A DNA stretch of 64,000 bases from Haemaphysalis longicornis (taxonomy: Eukaryota > Arthropoda > Arachnida > Ixodida > Ixodidae), in assembly GCA_013339765.2 (NCBI GenBank), contig CM023449.1, forward strand, positions 118,486,957 to 118,550,956, given 5' to 3'. Made by a program: the position numbers and the translations under genes. Below the pieces are notes generated by a model. The model was not told the origin of the DNA and ran no database searches. It saw nothing but the letters and a program-made list of their open reading frames with translations. This document shows positions 1 to 12,048 of the stretch, one piece after another (position 1 is the first letter of the stretch; the number at the start of each line of letters is the position of its first letter).

Positions 1-1179
1 TGTCTGGTTTTAGCGCAGTTAAAGCCATTCAAACGCCGGGGCAGTCCGCTTTTTCTTAAAGTAGTCGTAGATGCTTGTACTTGAAAAGAAGGTGACAGCG
101 ATAGAGTTATCGGACCTTCAATTCATCTGCTGTTGAAAATTCTGTAAGGCTTGGGACCGTGCCCGTCAACACTTGCCCAGGCCCATGAACAACACCCTTC
201 GACACTCGTTACGCTCGCTCTTCATCGTCAGGCGCCTCCTCTTGGTCCCTTTCGGTACTTTAACCTCCTAAGGTGGCTCATAATGCGCGTGCCGGCGTGG
301 CCTACCTACTTTGACGATTGATGTTGCTTCCCTTTACTGTCGCCCTTTCTCAAACCCATCCACCGCCCTTCCTTCCACACTGATGTTTCTCTCTCCAAAG
401 ACGGAATCACCTCTTTGCGCTTGTTTTTTCCTAAATTTTGACTTTTTGTACGCTGGATTTTTGTACCTCACGGTGAGCGGGATTGAGGAACAAAAGTCAA
501 AGGCTTTTGCTTTAAAATGCTTTGGCTTTAAACTCGTGCAAAATAGGGAACTTATCCGCAGAAAAGAACCCAAATTAAGGACAGACCAGGAACATATTTA
601 CCGGTCGTCGTAAATCAGGGAGATTAGGACTGAAAGATACGTGAGACAGAAATTTCGTTTGTTTAGTACACGACATTCAATGCCCATCTTCTATCTTCCA
701 CACAATGAACTATACAAAAAATGACACATTAGAGACTTGCAAGTTTTTTGTTTTGCTCGAACAGTGAATACAACACGTACCTTGTTACTGGGCAAGTACA
801 AAACATTCAAGCTGTGATACTTCTTTAATGTGGCGTGCAGTTTACGGGCTGTGTGATATAAACAGTATTCGGCAGTTGGATTGGGCCTTCCTGGGTACTC
901 TGCTGCAACACAAGAAACCTTCGAAATTTTCCTGATTTCTTGTATTGGGAAATCACCAAAAACTCAGTGCTCTGCGCAAGCGGTAGTGCACAAGCAGCAG
1001 CTCGACCTTCCCTGCTATTAATTTAGGCTCAACAATTTATGTCTCTTCCTTGCTCCACAATCGAGAGGTGACACCAGTACGGGATGGCTTAAAATAGGGC
1101 CTACAGTATAGCTTTTACGCCTAACGGCATCCCCACGCACCTGCTAGTAAACGTACGATGCGTTCTACGTTGCTTGGCT
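1..1179. other. Non-coding, no feature recognised
   Basis: Mixed-composition DNA with only short chance frames. No repeat, splice pair or RNA gene was recognised. Confidence 0.5.
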
Positions 1180-1860
1180 CTTCGCATTTGTATCATCATC
1201 ATCATTACCATCACCACCACCATCGACGTCACAATCATCAGACCACTCAGGTCCACTGCCGGACGAAGGCCTCGCCCACAAACCTCCAACCACTCCAGTC
1301 CTCCACTGCTCAACTCCGAAGTTTATGCTCGAATTTTCTTATTTCATCCCTCCATCAGAATGATGGCCCTTATCTTCTTTTACACCCAGATCTTGGTATC
1401 CACTCCGTTACCCTAAATGTCCACTGTTTGTCAGTTCGTCTCACTACATGGACAGCCCTAGCCCATTTCCTTTTCTTTACTAAACTACGGTGCCATCAAC
1501 ACTAGTTTGCTTTTTTATCCAGGTAGCTCCTTTCTTGTCTCTGGGTGTTATTCCTAGCATTTTTCGTTCCATGGCCCGTTGAGCTGACCCAAGTTTGCTT
1601 TCTAGTTGTTTAGTAAGGCACGAAGTTTCAGCTCCCTGTTTCATCACGGGAAGTATTCACTGGTTGCAGATATTTCTTTTGAGTGACTGAGGTAGGTTAG
1701 TTTTCATTATATCGGAGTGCTTGCCGAGTGTTCCCCAACCGATACATATTCTGCGCCGAAATTCTTTCTCGTGGTTGAGGTCAGCCCTAACCATCTGTCA
1801 GGGGTAGTTATATTCGTTTACTTTTTCTGGCGTTTTTTTTTCCTATGCTGGAGAGGGCGC
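1180..1860 (-). mobile_element. Degenerate RTE-like LINE 3' region
   Basis: The block begins with a (CAT)n-rich stretch (1189-1225), followed by CCACTGCCGGACGAAGGCCTCGCCCA. This is the minus-strand form of the arthropod RTE 3' end that reads GGCCTTTGCCCTGCAGTGG followed by (GAT)n. The sequence to about 1860 resembles the antisense of the RTE C-terminal coding region but has no intact frame. The element is 5' truncated and old. Confidence 0.55.
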
Positions 1861-2329
1861 TTTCGGCATGCTTATTCCTTAATACGTTAGATCACTTCAC
1901 ATTTATTTTTTGCCCCACGGCCATGCTTCCTGATTGTAGTTTCTACAGCATCTTTTGCAGGTGTTCTGCAGTCCCACTCAGCAGGACTATGTTGGCTGCA
2001 AACCTATTGGGACGAATTTAATCTTAAATTCCTTCTTCTCATTTGCTTTTGATATTTCAATTGCTCTTTCAATTCAAATCGAAACTACACATATCGAAAC
2101 CGAACCCAAGAATGAATTGCCAGGTTTTGAGAAAGCATCCGTTGACTTACTTTTGGCAAAGCGGTAGATGTGTATAAAAAATGGTGCAGATTGCACTAGT
2201 GGTGCACGTATGGAGAAACAGCACAGCTAGGGGTCGACCTAGCGTCTCGTCAAACTGAGAGCGGCTAATCGGAATGAGGGAGTAGCCAGACCCCAGCACT
2301 GCAAGGTCTAAAGCAGATTCGATTAATGT

Positions 2330-2660
2330 ATGGACAGTGTTTTATTCAGTAGAAATCATCGTCATCTCTGTCGTCGTCGTCTTCTGACACCCCAGCCGCG
2401 CAGGGCAAATCCTCTTGCAGCACGCCCGCGCCTCGTTAAACCTCCATTTACTCGCCAGCTGGTTCGATGGCCGTCTCCGCGTTTAGACTACGAAGATAAT
2501 GATGGACTGGCTTGACAAATTCGTCGTCATCGTCCTCAGCTGGGCGGACACGTGTCGCGCATTTCGCTATACGACGATGACGACGGAGGTGGTATTTCCT
2601 CATGTGGCGTAAGCCCACACGCAAGCCTGGACAACGCCGGGAGTCACCGCTAGGCACGCT
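2330..2660 (-). other. Possible terminal exon with acidic tail and poly(A) signal
   Basis: On the minus strand an in-frame stretch ending SEDDDDRDDDDFY stops at TGA 2348-2346, which overlaps an AATAAA (2346-2341). A second acidic stretch (AEDDDDEFVKP) lies upstream in another frame. GAC-rich DNA can give such tails by chance, so this may be a real terminal exon, a processed relic or low complexity. I do not recognise a family. Confidence 0.25.
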
Positions 2661-3355
2661 CTCACGGGCACTATGGGTTTTCTTTCTGTGCAGGAAGAAT
2701 TTGTGTCGGCCTAAACAGCTCGACTGTTAAAAACGGTTGGTCTAAAACAGAGTATAGCAGTATTTTCAACTCTTCACAAAAAAAACAGAACACAAGGGTC
2801 CAACATACCTAATTCGAGATCAAGCTGGGGGAAAAAAACCTTCTCACAGCCGCCTCGACGGTCGACGCTCGGCGATGTCGATGGCGGGTCGTCGTCAGTT
2901 CCTAGTGCGGTAGAGCGTTGGCCGTCTATCGCGAGCTCTGCCCGGGCGAGAAGCTGACCACAGAGCATAATTTATGAACATGCCCTCCACTCAATTCCGC
3001 AGGCATGCAACTCTCCGGAGCCCTGGGCTCCATCGTGGGAGACCCGAACATATCCACAGGAAGCTAACGTCCCCGGTCGCATTCCTGGCCAAAAACATAA
3101 CGAGCAGCACCTGTAAGAACGCCTGCCTCGTAGGGAAACCTGTGAAAAAAAAAGTATTCCTGAATGAATATCTCGGAAGCAAAATACGGTCCAGTACAAA
3201 AGCAAACACGGGAAATTTCGACTTCAAAATTAACAAAAAACTCCTGGGCTTTAGCATATCTACTTAGCACAGAAACATTTTCACTTCTGAGGAGTTCATA
3301 CAATCGCTCCCACATCTGTGCGGCCGTGAAGTTTACGACCACTTCATACAACAAA

Positions 3356-3492
3356 TTAAAATTTCGAATTGGGCCCCTCTTTATTTGACCACATGACAGA
3401 AATGTTTCCGAAGAAATCGGGAACGGGGACATCGGTAACCTGTAACCCATTTGTCGTGAGGAGCTCTTTGCGACTACGTTGAAAACATCTTG
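3356..3492 (-). CDS. Candidate exon of an unrecognised gene
   Basis: A strong acceptor with a long pyrimidine tract (TTATTTTTTCATCTCCTTGCAG) ends at 3493. From there one frame runs 45 codons, through ELLTTNGLQVTDVPVPDFF, to a TAA at 3358-3356. A second frame stays open much longer, to about 3064, and passes another good acceptor (TTTTTTTTTCACAG near 3146). I cannot choose between them and recognise no domain. Confidence 0.25.
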
Positions 3493-4866
3493 CTGCAAGG
3501 AGATGAAAAAATAATAAAGCAAGTGCTGTGTACCCCTTACGTCCTGGTTTTCCGCAAGGTAAAATCTTGTTCTGTGTATTCAGCAATATGCGTTTTTACC
3601 TTTGCTGATTTTCAATCTCACGGAATCCTACTGGCTACATTTCTTGCCGTCATTACGCGGACTCTCTTACTTTGCGCAAGTGCAGATACCAACAAAAAAC
3701 GGCAGGCACAATTACTTGGATCACTGACACAGCTAAAATCAGTTTGCGCAACGTCAGAGAGAAGTAGCATCACAGAGTTAAGGAACAAAGGTTTTCGCCG
3801 ACGAATATCTATGCACCTATAAAGTTGGCTCCTTCGAGTGCGATACAAAGCTGACAGTCTCAATGAAACGATTGGTGGGACAAAGCTTGTTAAAAAAAGC
3901 ATGTAATTCTAAGCAGGCCGTACCTGAAAGGAGTCACAGCAGTGAACGAGCAATAAGAATGAATCGCAACCGGAGATTTGTACCCGTGGAGACGGAGAAA
4001 TGTGAATCTCTTCGTAAGCCAGGGTTCTAGGAAATAAAAAAATTGTCAGAAGAATTGTGAAACTCACCACGGGCTTGGACCGTATACGGCCAGTATTGTC
4101 TGGCTCTGCGCTCTCAAGCTTCAGAAAAAAAGATTTAAACTTTACAGACTCCTCTCCTACGTGGTGATGGCAAAGGTTGCGAAAGCAGTTTTCTGCGGTT
4201 GTTCACAAAGCGGTACGCTGGGCAAATCCTAACACACGCCTTGATAATGAAATGATAGATACTTCCTAATAATGCGGCCGTTGAAATTGTTTGAAGGAAA
4301 AGAAAGCGAAGGTGAAGTACCGCTGCTCCGGAAGCCAAAAGTCATAAAGTACCTCTCCGATTTTCTCCGCTAAGGGTAGTGTGGAATGTTTTAGTTGCAG
4401 ATAGTTTCAGGAATCTTCTTCGGCTGCACAACCTCATTAAATTGGCCATAGCAGTCATGCCGAAGGCAATTATGTCCGCTAGGAGTGTTAGTAGCACAGA
4501 AATTCGAATTCAGCATGAAGAGATGATGGTAACAATATAGAGAGTATACTTAATTGCATATTTTCGATACGTTAACAGCAAGCGAGATTGCAGTAAGAGA
4601 AGCTTGGGCGTTACAAGAACAAAGGAAAAACGATTTTCACTCGGTATTGTGTACTGAAAAGCGCCGCATTGAGCATGAAGGCGTATGGTCGTAGAGTATA
4701 CGCTAAATGCGTTTTACGCATTAAAATGCATCCGCACTGAGGCTGTGATACATTCCTCTAAATTTCAAATTGTGGAAATACGCGGCTGACAGACTGCAGT
4801 TTACATTAGCTGTTATTACGGGAAGGAAAATTTGAAATCCACCTGAAACGAAAGCTCTCAACATGA

Positions 4867-4942
4867 TTAAGTATCGCGGTACGACGGGACAATAAGAAGA
4901 GACGACACAGGACTTATTGTCCCGTCTTACCGCGCTACTTAA
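4867..4942. repeat. Long near-perfect inverted repeat (hairpin)
   Basis: Two 30-nt arms, 4867-4896 (TTAAGTATCGCGG...) and 4913-4942 (...CGCGCTACTTAA), pair at 28 of 30 positions around a 16-nt loop. The transcript of either strand would form a hairpin of about 76 nt. The loop contains GAGACGACACAG, which resembles a motif I associate with dispersed tick repeats, so a repeat origin is possible. Confidence 0.75.
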
Positions 4943-5477
4943 CCAGGTTTCACAGTTCGGATAACTAGCCCACATTTATGCACTGAAAGCTTTTAATTAC
5001 AATGGACAGACTATGCCGAAATGCTATATAGCTTTCTCAGAAACTAAGAGTTCAAGAAGAATTGATCGCGGTCATTAATACACGACATTACAGGAAGCGC
5101 AAGGGGAATACGTAGGACTGCGGTCTGTTGACTACCCTACAGATCTGAAAGGGAACCCAGTGAAGGTAAGCTGAGTGGGCTTTCTCACTGAAGTACGTAG
5201 TCAGTAAGGATGCTCTTTAAGACCGAAAAGAAGCTCCGCCTAACAAATATTACCCTCCCCGGGTTCATCGCTGCCCTAACTAACCTCCCAATAGCTTCAG
5301 AAGTATTCCGAAACAGGTACCTAGACAATGGCATCTATGCATATAAGACATCACGCAAATAGTACGCGCTTAGCCCAGATCACACTGCCCGCAGGGCCAT
5401 GATCTCTGCCACAGCCGGCCTGCGCCACCGCATTTGATTTCGCCCGAAATTACCTCGCTACATACGATTTTCTCCCC

Positions 5478-5680
5478 AGCTTCTGAGCCCAAGGACCCAG
5501 GTTCACTAGCCGGCTGCGGCGGCATCTTTTCTGATAGAGGCAGAAAGCGAAAATGCGCATGTGTTCGAGATTTCGGTGCATGTTAAAGATCCTCAGATCA
5601 AAAATTAATAGGGAGCCCTCTACTACGGTGTCCCTAATCACCTGTATAGCGTTGGCGCGTTAAACCCCACAATGAATCAA
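5478..5680 (+). mobile_element. tRNA-derived SINE (Ruka-like), diverged
   Basis: The degenerate tRNA-like head ends GGTTCACTAGCCGGC (box B position) and is followed by the family body: TTTTCTGATAGAGGCAGAAAGC, GAGATTTCGGTGCATGTTAAAGATC, TCTACTACGG and the tail GCGTTAAACCCCACAATGAATCAA. It is plus orientation and clearly older than the copies at 21867 and 47228. Confidence 0.7.
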
Positions 5681-5689
5681 ATTTTTCTC

Positions 5690-7450
5690 CGTCCACCAAC
5701 CATCCTACAATACCCATACATCCACATTCCGTTTATACTCCTACTTTTCACCTAATCACACTTTTCACCTAATTCACCTAATCTCCCTTGCTCCAACATC
5801 TTTGCATTGATACAGAGTCTGCCGTATTCCTAAGCGTTCTTTTTCCTGGCAAAACTTCTACAAAGAACTGCTGAAAGCCTGCACTAATTTGTTTCCACGT
5901 GCAGCAACAACCAGAGATTTTAGTGCTTGGGGCGCAAGTCATACGATACCATGTTGTGTATCATTACCAATGCACTCTGTACTGTGTCAACAAACAGCAC
6001 TTCCTCTAGGCCTACCTTAGAGCTACCAAAATTCCATTAGAACTCCTGAGGTTCCATCGGACTTCTATTGAACATCGGGCACCGCGATGCATGGCCCTTA
6101 GTGCGTTCTTTTATACGTTCGTAATGATCATCTTAAATCGGTCGTTTAATTTATGGTGGAAGTAGTACTAACACACTTCGTGTGCCCGCTTTACAGAAAA
6201 TTTTTGAACCCCATTTAGTGACACCGTTATAGAAAAGCCTGTTTTATATAAGCCGATTTTTAAAACCGCTTTTATAAAGCCTCCCGCATATTTTAGTTCA
6301 GTTTATAACTACCTTGCGTCAAGCTTGCGGCACTGCAGGTGGAAGGGGCCGCGTGGGCAACTTAGATCCCCATATCGGGCCTAACGTCACTTCAGAAGTC
6401 AGCGTCATCACTAGGTACCAGCATCTCCTTCTGAATAGCTGTCTTCGTTAGCACGAGCTATCTACCATTAGTTCCATACGCGCAAGTATTGACTTTTCGC
6501 TCAAGGTAAGTGTGGTTTTGCCAAAGAGAAAGTTCGCACCCCAAATTGTTGGTGTTCGCAAACGATGGAGAGAATAAAATTGGGAAATTAATATCTGGGC
6601 ACAATAGGAGTTCAAGAAACTCGCAACCACATGAGAGCGCCCGAGGTCTCCGATATTCAAAGTAATGCGGTCTGGAAATCCTAATAGATATTTCCTGCAA
6701 TATACTGTGTAGGCGCCACTGAAAACGTGCAGCAATGTAGGACCGAATACCTGAACTACTCGTAGCTTCAGGCTCGGTTTTTGCTTTGCCTGTGGAATGT
6801 ACCCGTGGAAGGTATATTGTGGAGCGACATGGTATAAAAGCCAAATTAATTATAGTGCGAACAAAAGAAGCACACATGTCTGCGTCACAACCATTGCGTT
6901 GCTTTAACCCGTACCAACAAAGTACATAACATAACTTCTACGAAGTGTGCAGAGCTGTTGCGAGGGGCTCGACCTGTATTCGGAATGAGCGTAGCAGACA
7001 TCATTTGCATTTAAAGTGAAACAGGCTTACTCCGGCAATGCAATCTACAGCTAAAACAGCATAGGGAAAATCCAGCCCGCAGGTTCAGTTGGGTATTCAG
7101 GTTAGAAGGATGCTAGATGCGTCTCTAAAGAAACACCTTATTGTCTGCTAAAACTGCAGCAGCGCTCATAAAACCAGCAGGTTACGAGTGCAGTAGATAG
7201 CACTATCGCGCACCCCCGTCGGAGACGCAAACCCTTAATATCATACCATTGTTACTTACAGATGGTTACTTACATATGTCTGTTGCTGCGTAGCAGTCAA
7301 CGTACAAGCATGGGTGGGCAAAAGAGAAACAGCTCACTCAAACTCATTCAGAGTTTTTTTCCTTCACCCTATACTCACTCAAACTCAGATTCAGAAAGCT
7401 CGTCTGCACTTAAAAAGACTCTTACTCAAGCATCACATCCTCACTTGTTG
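5690..7450. other. Non-coding; only short simple repeats
   Basis: CACCTAAT words recur at 5745-5785 and ACTCACT/AAACTCA words after 7325. The longest frames, 139 and 95 codons on the minus strand at 6450-6877, overlap each other and look like chance. Confidence 0.5.
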
Positions 7451-7454
7451 TCGT

Positions 7455-7622
7455 TGATGATGATTGTGGGTTTTAACGCGCTGACGTTACATTGAGTGGA
7501 GGGCTCCGGATGAAGTTTGACCACGTGGGTATCTTTAACGTGCGCCGAAATCTCGAACACACGGGCGTATTTGCTTCCCTCCTCCATCAGAAAAGTGGCC
7601 GCCTCGGCCGGGGATTGAACCA
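7455..7622 (-). mobile_element. tRNA-derived SINE (Ruka-like), head truncated
   Basis: The minus-strand copy starts with the tail side (GATTGTGGGTTTTAACGCGC) and carries GGAGGGCTCCGGAT, ATCTTTAACGTGCGCCGAAATC and GGCCGCCTCGGCCGGGGATTGAAC, where the head breaks off. It sits inside a run of degenerate ACTCACT/AAACTCA simple repeat (about 7325-7440 and 7630-7740), which it appears to interrupt. Confidence 0.75.
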
Positions 7623-8731
7623 TTTGTAATCGTACTCACGTGTACTCAAACTCATTATAGCCTCACGAGTAGTAGTACATAATCTGCACTTATATGCATT
7701 CAATCTGTACTCACTTATAATCGTACGCAGTAGAAGAGACAAGTCAACGGCAAACTTTAGTTGATCATTGTGCTCCGGATCTTTTTCGGAATTGTAACTA
7801 ATGAGATTTTGCTTCGAAGCAATGCCCTGTCTGCGTTTGGTGAAAGCGAAATATCCAACGTTCATTACTTAGGCTCGTCGACGACTAAGGGATTCGCAGA
7901 AGGCATTTGGTAGCCGTGCGCGTCATTGACGTAGTTGTGCTACTGTCTGTTTATTTGTTGGAATGAACGCCTACACTTCGCCTGTGAGAAATAGAGTAGG
8001 TGTTTGCCAAATGTGGCACAACCGAACTGCTTGCAAGCACAAAACTCAAAATTACAAACTACCTAATAAAATGCTTGCAGGTTACTCTACAGGACTTACA
8101 ACTGTCTTTAAAAAAGAACGTGACCGTACGTAGGAGCGCACAAAAAATGTGAGGCCGTCTTGATCACGCCGAGAGAGTGGGGCAAGCACGGCATTTGTAG
8201 ATGAATGTGATCCAGTGCGAAAAATTTTCACGTACGGTGTATAGTTTATCGCTGTACTGCCATGAACCTGACGCAATGCGTTCGCGCCGAGGCACCTTTG
8301 GCGGTTCCAGGGGGCCACCTTTTTTTTCTCGACACTTGGAACACGTATGGAACACTACACTTCTTCTGTTAAGAAGGAACCTCTTTTAAATGCGGAACAC
8401 TTTATGGGCTCGCCTTCTTGTCTTATCTCACTAAAGGTCCTTGCGACTGCGAAATCAGGCGGCGGAGCGAGGTACCGGACCCAAGTAGAGCCTTCTGTAC
8501 CGGCGTCAGGGAGTCACGTTAAGGCTTCGAAAACGACGCGGTTAAAATAGTCATGACCGTTCAAACCTCTGGAACCGCTGCCGCTTGTCATACATCTCCG
8601 CGTTGTTTAGCGAAAAGAAAACTGCAGGTACATTCCAGGCAAAATCTGTGTATATAACCGGCAGCCACCACGTTAATTTAGTTAGGAATGCTCGTTGTTT
8701 TTTTTTTCGATAGTAAGCGAAAAAAGCGGCC

Positions 8732-8925
8732 GCGCAAGAAAGAAATGGCGCGTTCGAAATGACTCAAAAAGGCTCCAGCCGCAGAAAAAAAAATAATGGC
8801 GCGTAAATGCCGCAGAAAGGCTCAAGCCGCGCAAGAAAAAAATGGCACGTTCCAAATGCTGAATAGAGGATCCAGCGGCGTAAGAAAAAAGTAGCGCGTT
8901 GGAAGTGCCGCAAAAAGGCTCAAGC
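8732..8925. repeat. 49-bp minisatellite, four units
   Basis: Four units start at 8732, 8781, 8829 and 8878, each built as GCGCAAGAAAAAAATGGCGCG, a variable middle, then CAAAAAGGCTCAAGC. Units are 48-49 bp and have diverged noticeably from each other. The run keeps reading frames open on the minus strand, which I regard as an artefact. Confidence 0.85.
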
Positions 8926-9169
8926 ATGCGAATATAAAGCTAGAGCAAACATAACAGAACTCCCGCAGGCGAAGGCAGGGGGCGCGCGCAATGTGAAAAC
9001 GGGAAATTTCAAATGCATTGGGTGGCAGCAGATTGGGTAACGGCACTGCAGCTCATTAAGATACTGCTCTGCACTTTCCGGCAGCTTTCACAATGAGTGG
9101 AACGGCTTTAAGTTTTTTACGTAGGGTAGTGTTTTCTTGGCTTCCTAAACGTGGAAATTCTGGGTTATT

Positions 9170-9290
9170 TCTGTCGCTTTATTTCTCTTTTTTTTTTGTT
9201 CCTCTCTTTTTGCTTTCCTTCTTTTTTATTTAATTCCTCTCTTTCTATTTTCTTGCTTTCTATCCTTCTTCCTTTTTTTTGGCTCTCCGT
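9170..9290 (+). repeat. Pyrimidine-rich low-complexity tract
   Basis: About 120 nt made almost only of T and C, in TTTC, CTTT and TCCTTC words. No gene signal is seen here. Confidence 0.8.
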
Positions 9291-10818
9291 CTGTATTTGT
9301 GGGCTTGTCTGTCTGTTTAACTCTAATCTGATGGAAATAGTAACGTTGAACCAGCTCAGTCGGTAACACTGTTCACCCACCGGGACTAGGAAGGTGAAGG
9401 ATTTGTGAGGGTTTCGGAAGGAATGCGAAGTGGGGTGGCCAGGTAAGATCGTTGTTTCGGATTCGCTTTGTGATGGAGGCGTCTGGTACCTCCGTTCTGA
9501 AAGCGGTGCAATGTCAGGAGGTTGTCGGGGCTTGGGTTTGTAGCAAACGCATTGCTTGGGCTGACATCTCTCAAATGAACGCAGGAGTTCTGCATCCTGT
9601 CGTTCATGCTCGCCTAAGGAACGCTCAAACTCGTGCCGACAAGTGCACATGTGACGTTAGGATTATCTGACGTATTTTGCTCCTCTAAACAAAAGGAACC
9701 CGTGGAAGAAACCCAAGCTACAGTTGCGCTGATACGTGCTGGGCCGACAAAGACACACAAAATAAATTTCGGGCCTCACACGGCACTACGATTCGCATAA
9801 CTTTCCCTTTATGCCAACAGCTACTGGCTGGAAATTATAAAATACGCGGTCGCAAGAAATCTACCACAGCGTAAGTGAATTTTATCACTAGAGCTGCTGC
9901 TCTGGTGATAAGACTTAGGCATTCCCATTGCGCTATTTGCGCTGCCGGTACGTCCCAGTTATTAGTACCGCAATGCAGGTGGTACAATACTGACCTTTCA
10001 CTATTTTGATTGTCAACGGCTGGACTGTTTCTTCAATCCTCAGTTTTTTTATACACATGCAGTTATATTCACGCTTCATTGCTTAAAAAAAACCGTCTTG
10101 GTTTTACATAGGACTGAAAAGTGACAAATGTTTGTTTTGTTTTTAGGACTGAATTAAAATTCTGTATAAAAATGCGCGTTTCGTTAGTGTAAAAATGAAA
10201 ATTTTACCCGAAGAGCGGATGCGTCGCGGCTACCGTACTCCAAGATCACTGAGATATGTCACCCATGAGGCTTTCCACGGATATACGCTTTTCATGTGCG
10301 AGAAATTAAACCACTTGACGTATACAAGGTTCACCATATTTAAAGTCCCTCGTGCACCATTTGAAGCGGGGGATTATGTAGTTGATTATTTTTGAACCTT
10401 AATAGATGAAGAGGAGTAAATGTGGCTTTCTTTTGATTGTTCTCTACTATTGACGGCGTGTAGCCCTACTAATAAAGTCGCATTGATGCCATAATTACAA
10501 TTACTGCGGACTGGAGGAAATTACCATTGGCCCTACAACATGTAAAAATGAAGTGACAAACAAAACCCTATTCCTTTATAGGTGGTTGCATAGAATAAAG
10601 ACGCTTGAATCGCAAAAAAAAGAGTAAAATGTGGTTTATCCTTCTTTCATAAGAATCGGTAAAAGACGAAATTGAAATGTGGCTTCACAGGAGAATTTGA
10701 ATATTTACAGTGCATCTATATGAACATGCACATCAGTATTTATATTTCGTCGGTATGGCACCGTTAGACGCATTAACATTAGACACTGGATTACACGCGC
10801 CGGAGCATTGCGTAAACC

Positions 10819-11277
10819 CTATTGAAACCCCTGGCGCTCGCTAAGTGTGCGAACAAGACCGAACGGGTTCTCACCGAATTGTTTGGTGAAGTCACGGTCC
10901 GCTACAGGAAAATGAGCATGATTTGCGGATCGACAGCAGTCTTGTGGGTGTGCTTGGCTAGCGGCGTCCTTCTGGCGGCGTTCCACACGTTGAGCGGCGT
11001 TCCTCATAGGCCGCGGAAGGATAAACATACCAGCTTCCTCTGCTATACGCTGCCCATCGAGGCGCCAGCTGTCGGTGCTCGTTGGCGTCATGACGCACGA
11101 CTTCGTTTCACATCTCCTAGACGGCGGCACCATCTGAATGGAGAAATTAGAGGGCATAATGTCATGGCTCAGTTGGCACCGCGTTACACACCTCCCGTTG
11201 CGTACAGACTGACCGTGGCCTCGCAACCTAGCGCCGCCGCGCAAATGAAACTTTTTCTGGTGATGTCATTTCTGTGA
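10819..11277. other. GC-rich island with long overlapping frames on both strands
   Basis: A 460-bp GC-rich block in AT-rich surroundings has a 151-codon frame on the plus strand (10822-11277) and a 141-codon frame on the minus strand (11244-10819). The plus frame contains a hydrophobic stretch (ICGSTAVLWVCLASGVLLAA) that could be a signal anchor, followed by a basic region. The minus frame is polar. Neither matches a family I know, and no clear splice or poly(A) context was found. It may be a first exon, a promoter island or a repeat. Confidence 0.3.
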
Positions 11278-11809
11278 CGGATATGTCATCGGTGAGGTTT
11301 GTGTACCACGGCATAAAACACTTTCGAGTTAAAACTGTGGCCAAAACATAAGCTTTATATTTTTGCCATCCTCCCCCGCCTATCTAATGCTTGCGTTTGA
11401 CAAGTTAGCTGCTTCCGGGAAAGCTATAAAAGGCACAAAGTGGGGCTAGTGATGGGCAGAGGAGGGGAAATAGTCGCGATTCTTTTCTTCCCGTCCCGTT
11501 TGATGCCCAGCCGCTTTCTTTCACAGCTACGTACCGAACAGGCAAATTTTCAACACTTCCGTGGTAGTTTTCCTTGCCTTACAATTTTTTCTGAACCAGC
11601 ACACAATGGTCGTGTTTTCGGGCACCCTCTTGTTGCTAATGGCTTTCGTGTAACTCCGGCGTAGTGCAACTGGTTCGGCAAGCTGAAACAACGCGGTGTC
11701 ATGAACGATAAGCGATGCATGCAGCCTGAGGCCACGAGTGGCGTCATGGCCTTCTTGGTTCAGTCTGGCATTAAGACGAAGCATGGTGACAGCCCAGGAC
11801 AACAAAAAG

Positions 11810-12048
11810 CTTGATCAGTGGTAGGGTTTAACACTCTAACGCAATACAGGCGATGGGCTGCGCCGTAGTGGAAAGCTGTGGAATAATTTTGACAACCTGG
11901 GATCTTTAACTGGCGCCAAAATCTCGTTCACAATCGCCTTTTTGCTTTTCGCCTCTTTCAGAAAAGAGGCCGCCGCGGCCAGGAATCGAACCCGCGTCCT
12001 GGTATTCAGCAGCACAAAGCCTTAGCCACTGTGCCACCTCGGTGGGTA
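11810..12048 (-). mobile_element. tRNA-derived SINE (Ruka-like), full length with target-site duplication
   Basis: Full-length minus copy with the tRNA-like head at the right end (complement includes TGGCACAGTGGCTAAGG box A and GGGTTCGATTCC box B). It is flanked by an exact 11-bp duplication ACAACAAAAAG at 11799-11809 and 12049-12059. The tail side is degraded (GATCAGTGGTAGGGTTTAAC). Confidence 0.85.

Noticed and set aside
6448..6877. Overlapping 139- and 95-codon minus frames
   Set aside because: Two frames open over the same AT-rich DNA with no splice sites or motifs; no way to prefer either.
8732..8925. Coding repeat protein on the minus strand
   Set aside because: Units vary in length (48 and 49 bp) so the frame would shift between units; it is a minisatellite.
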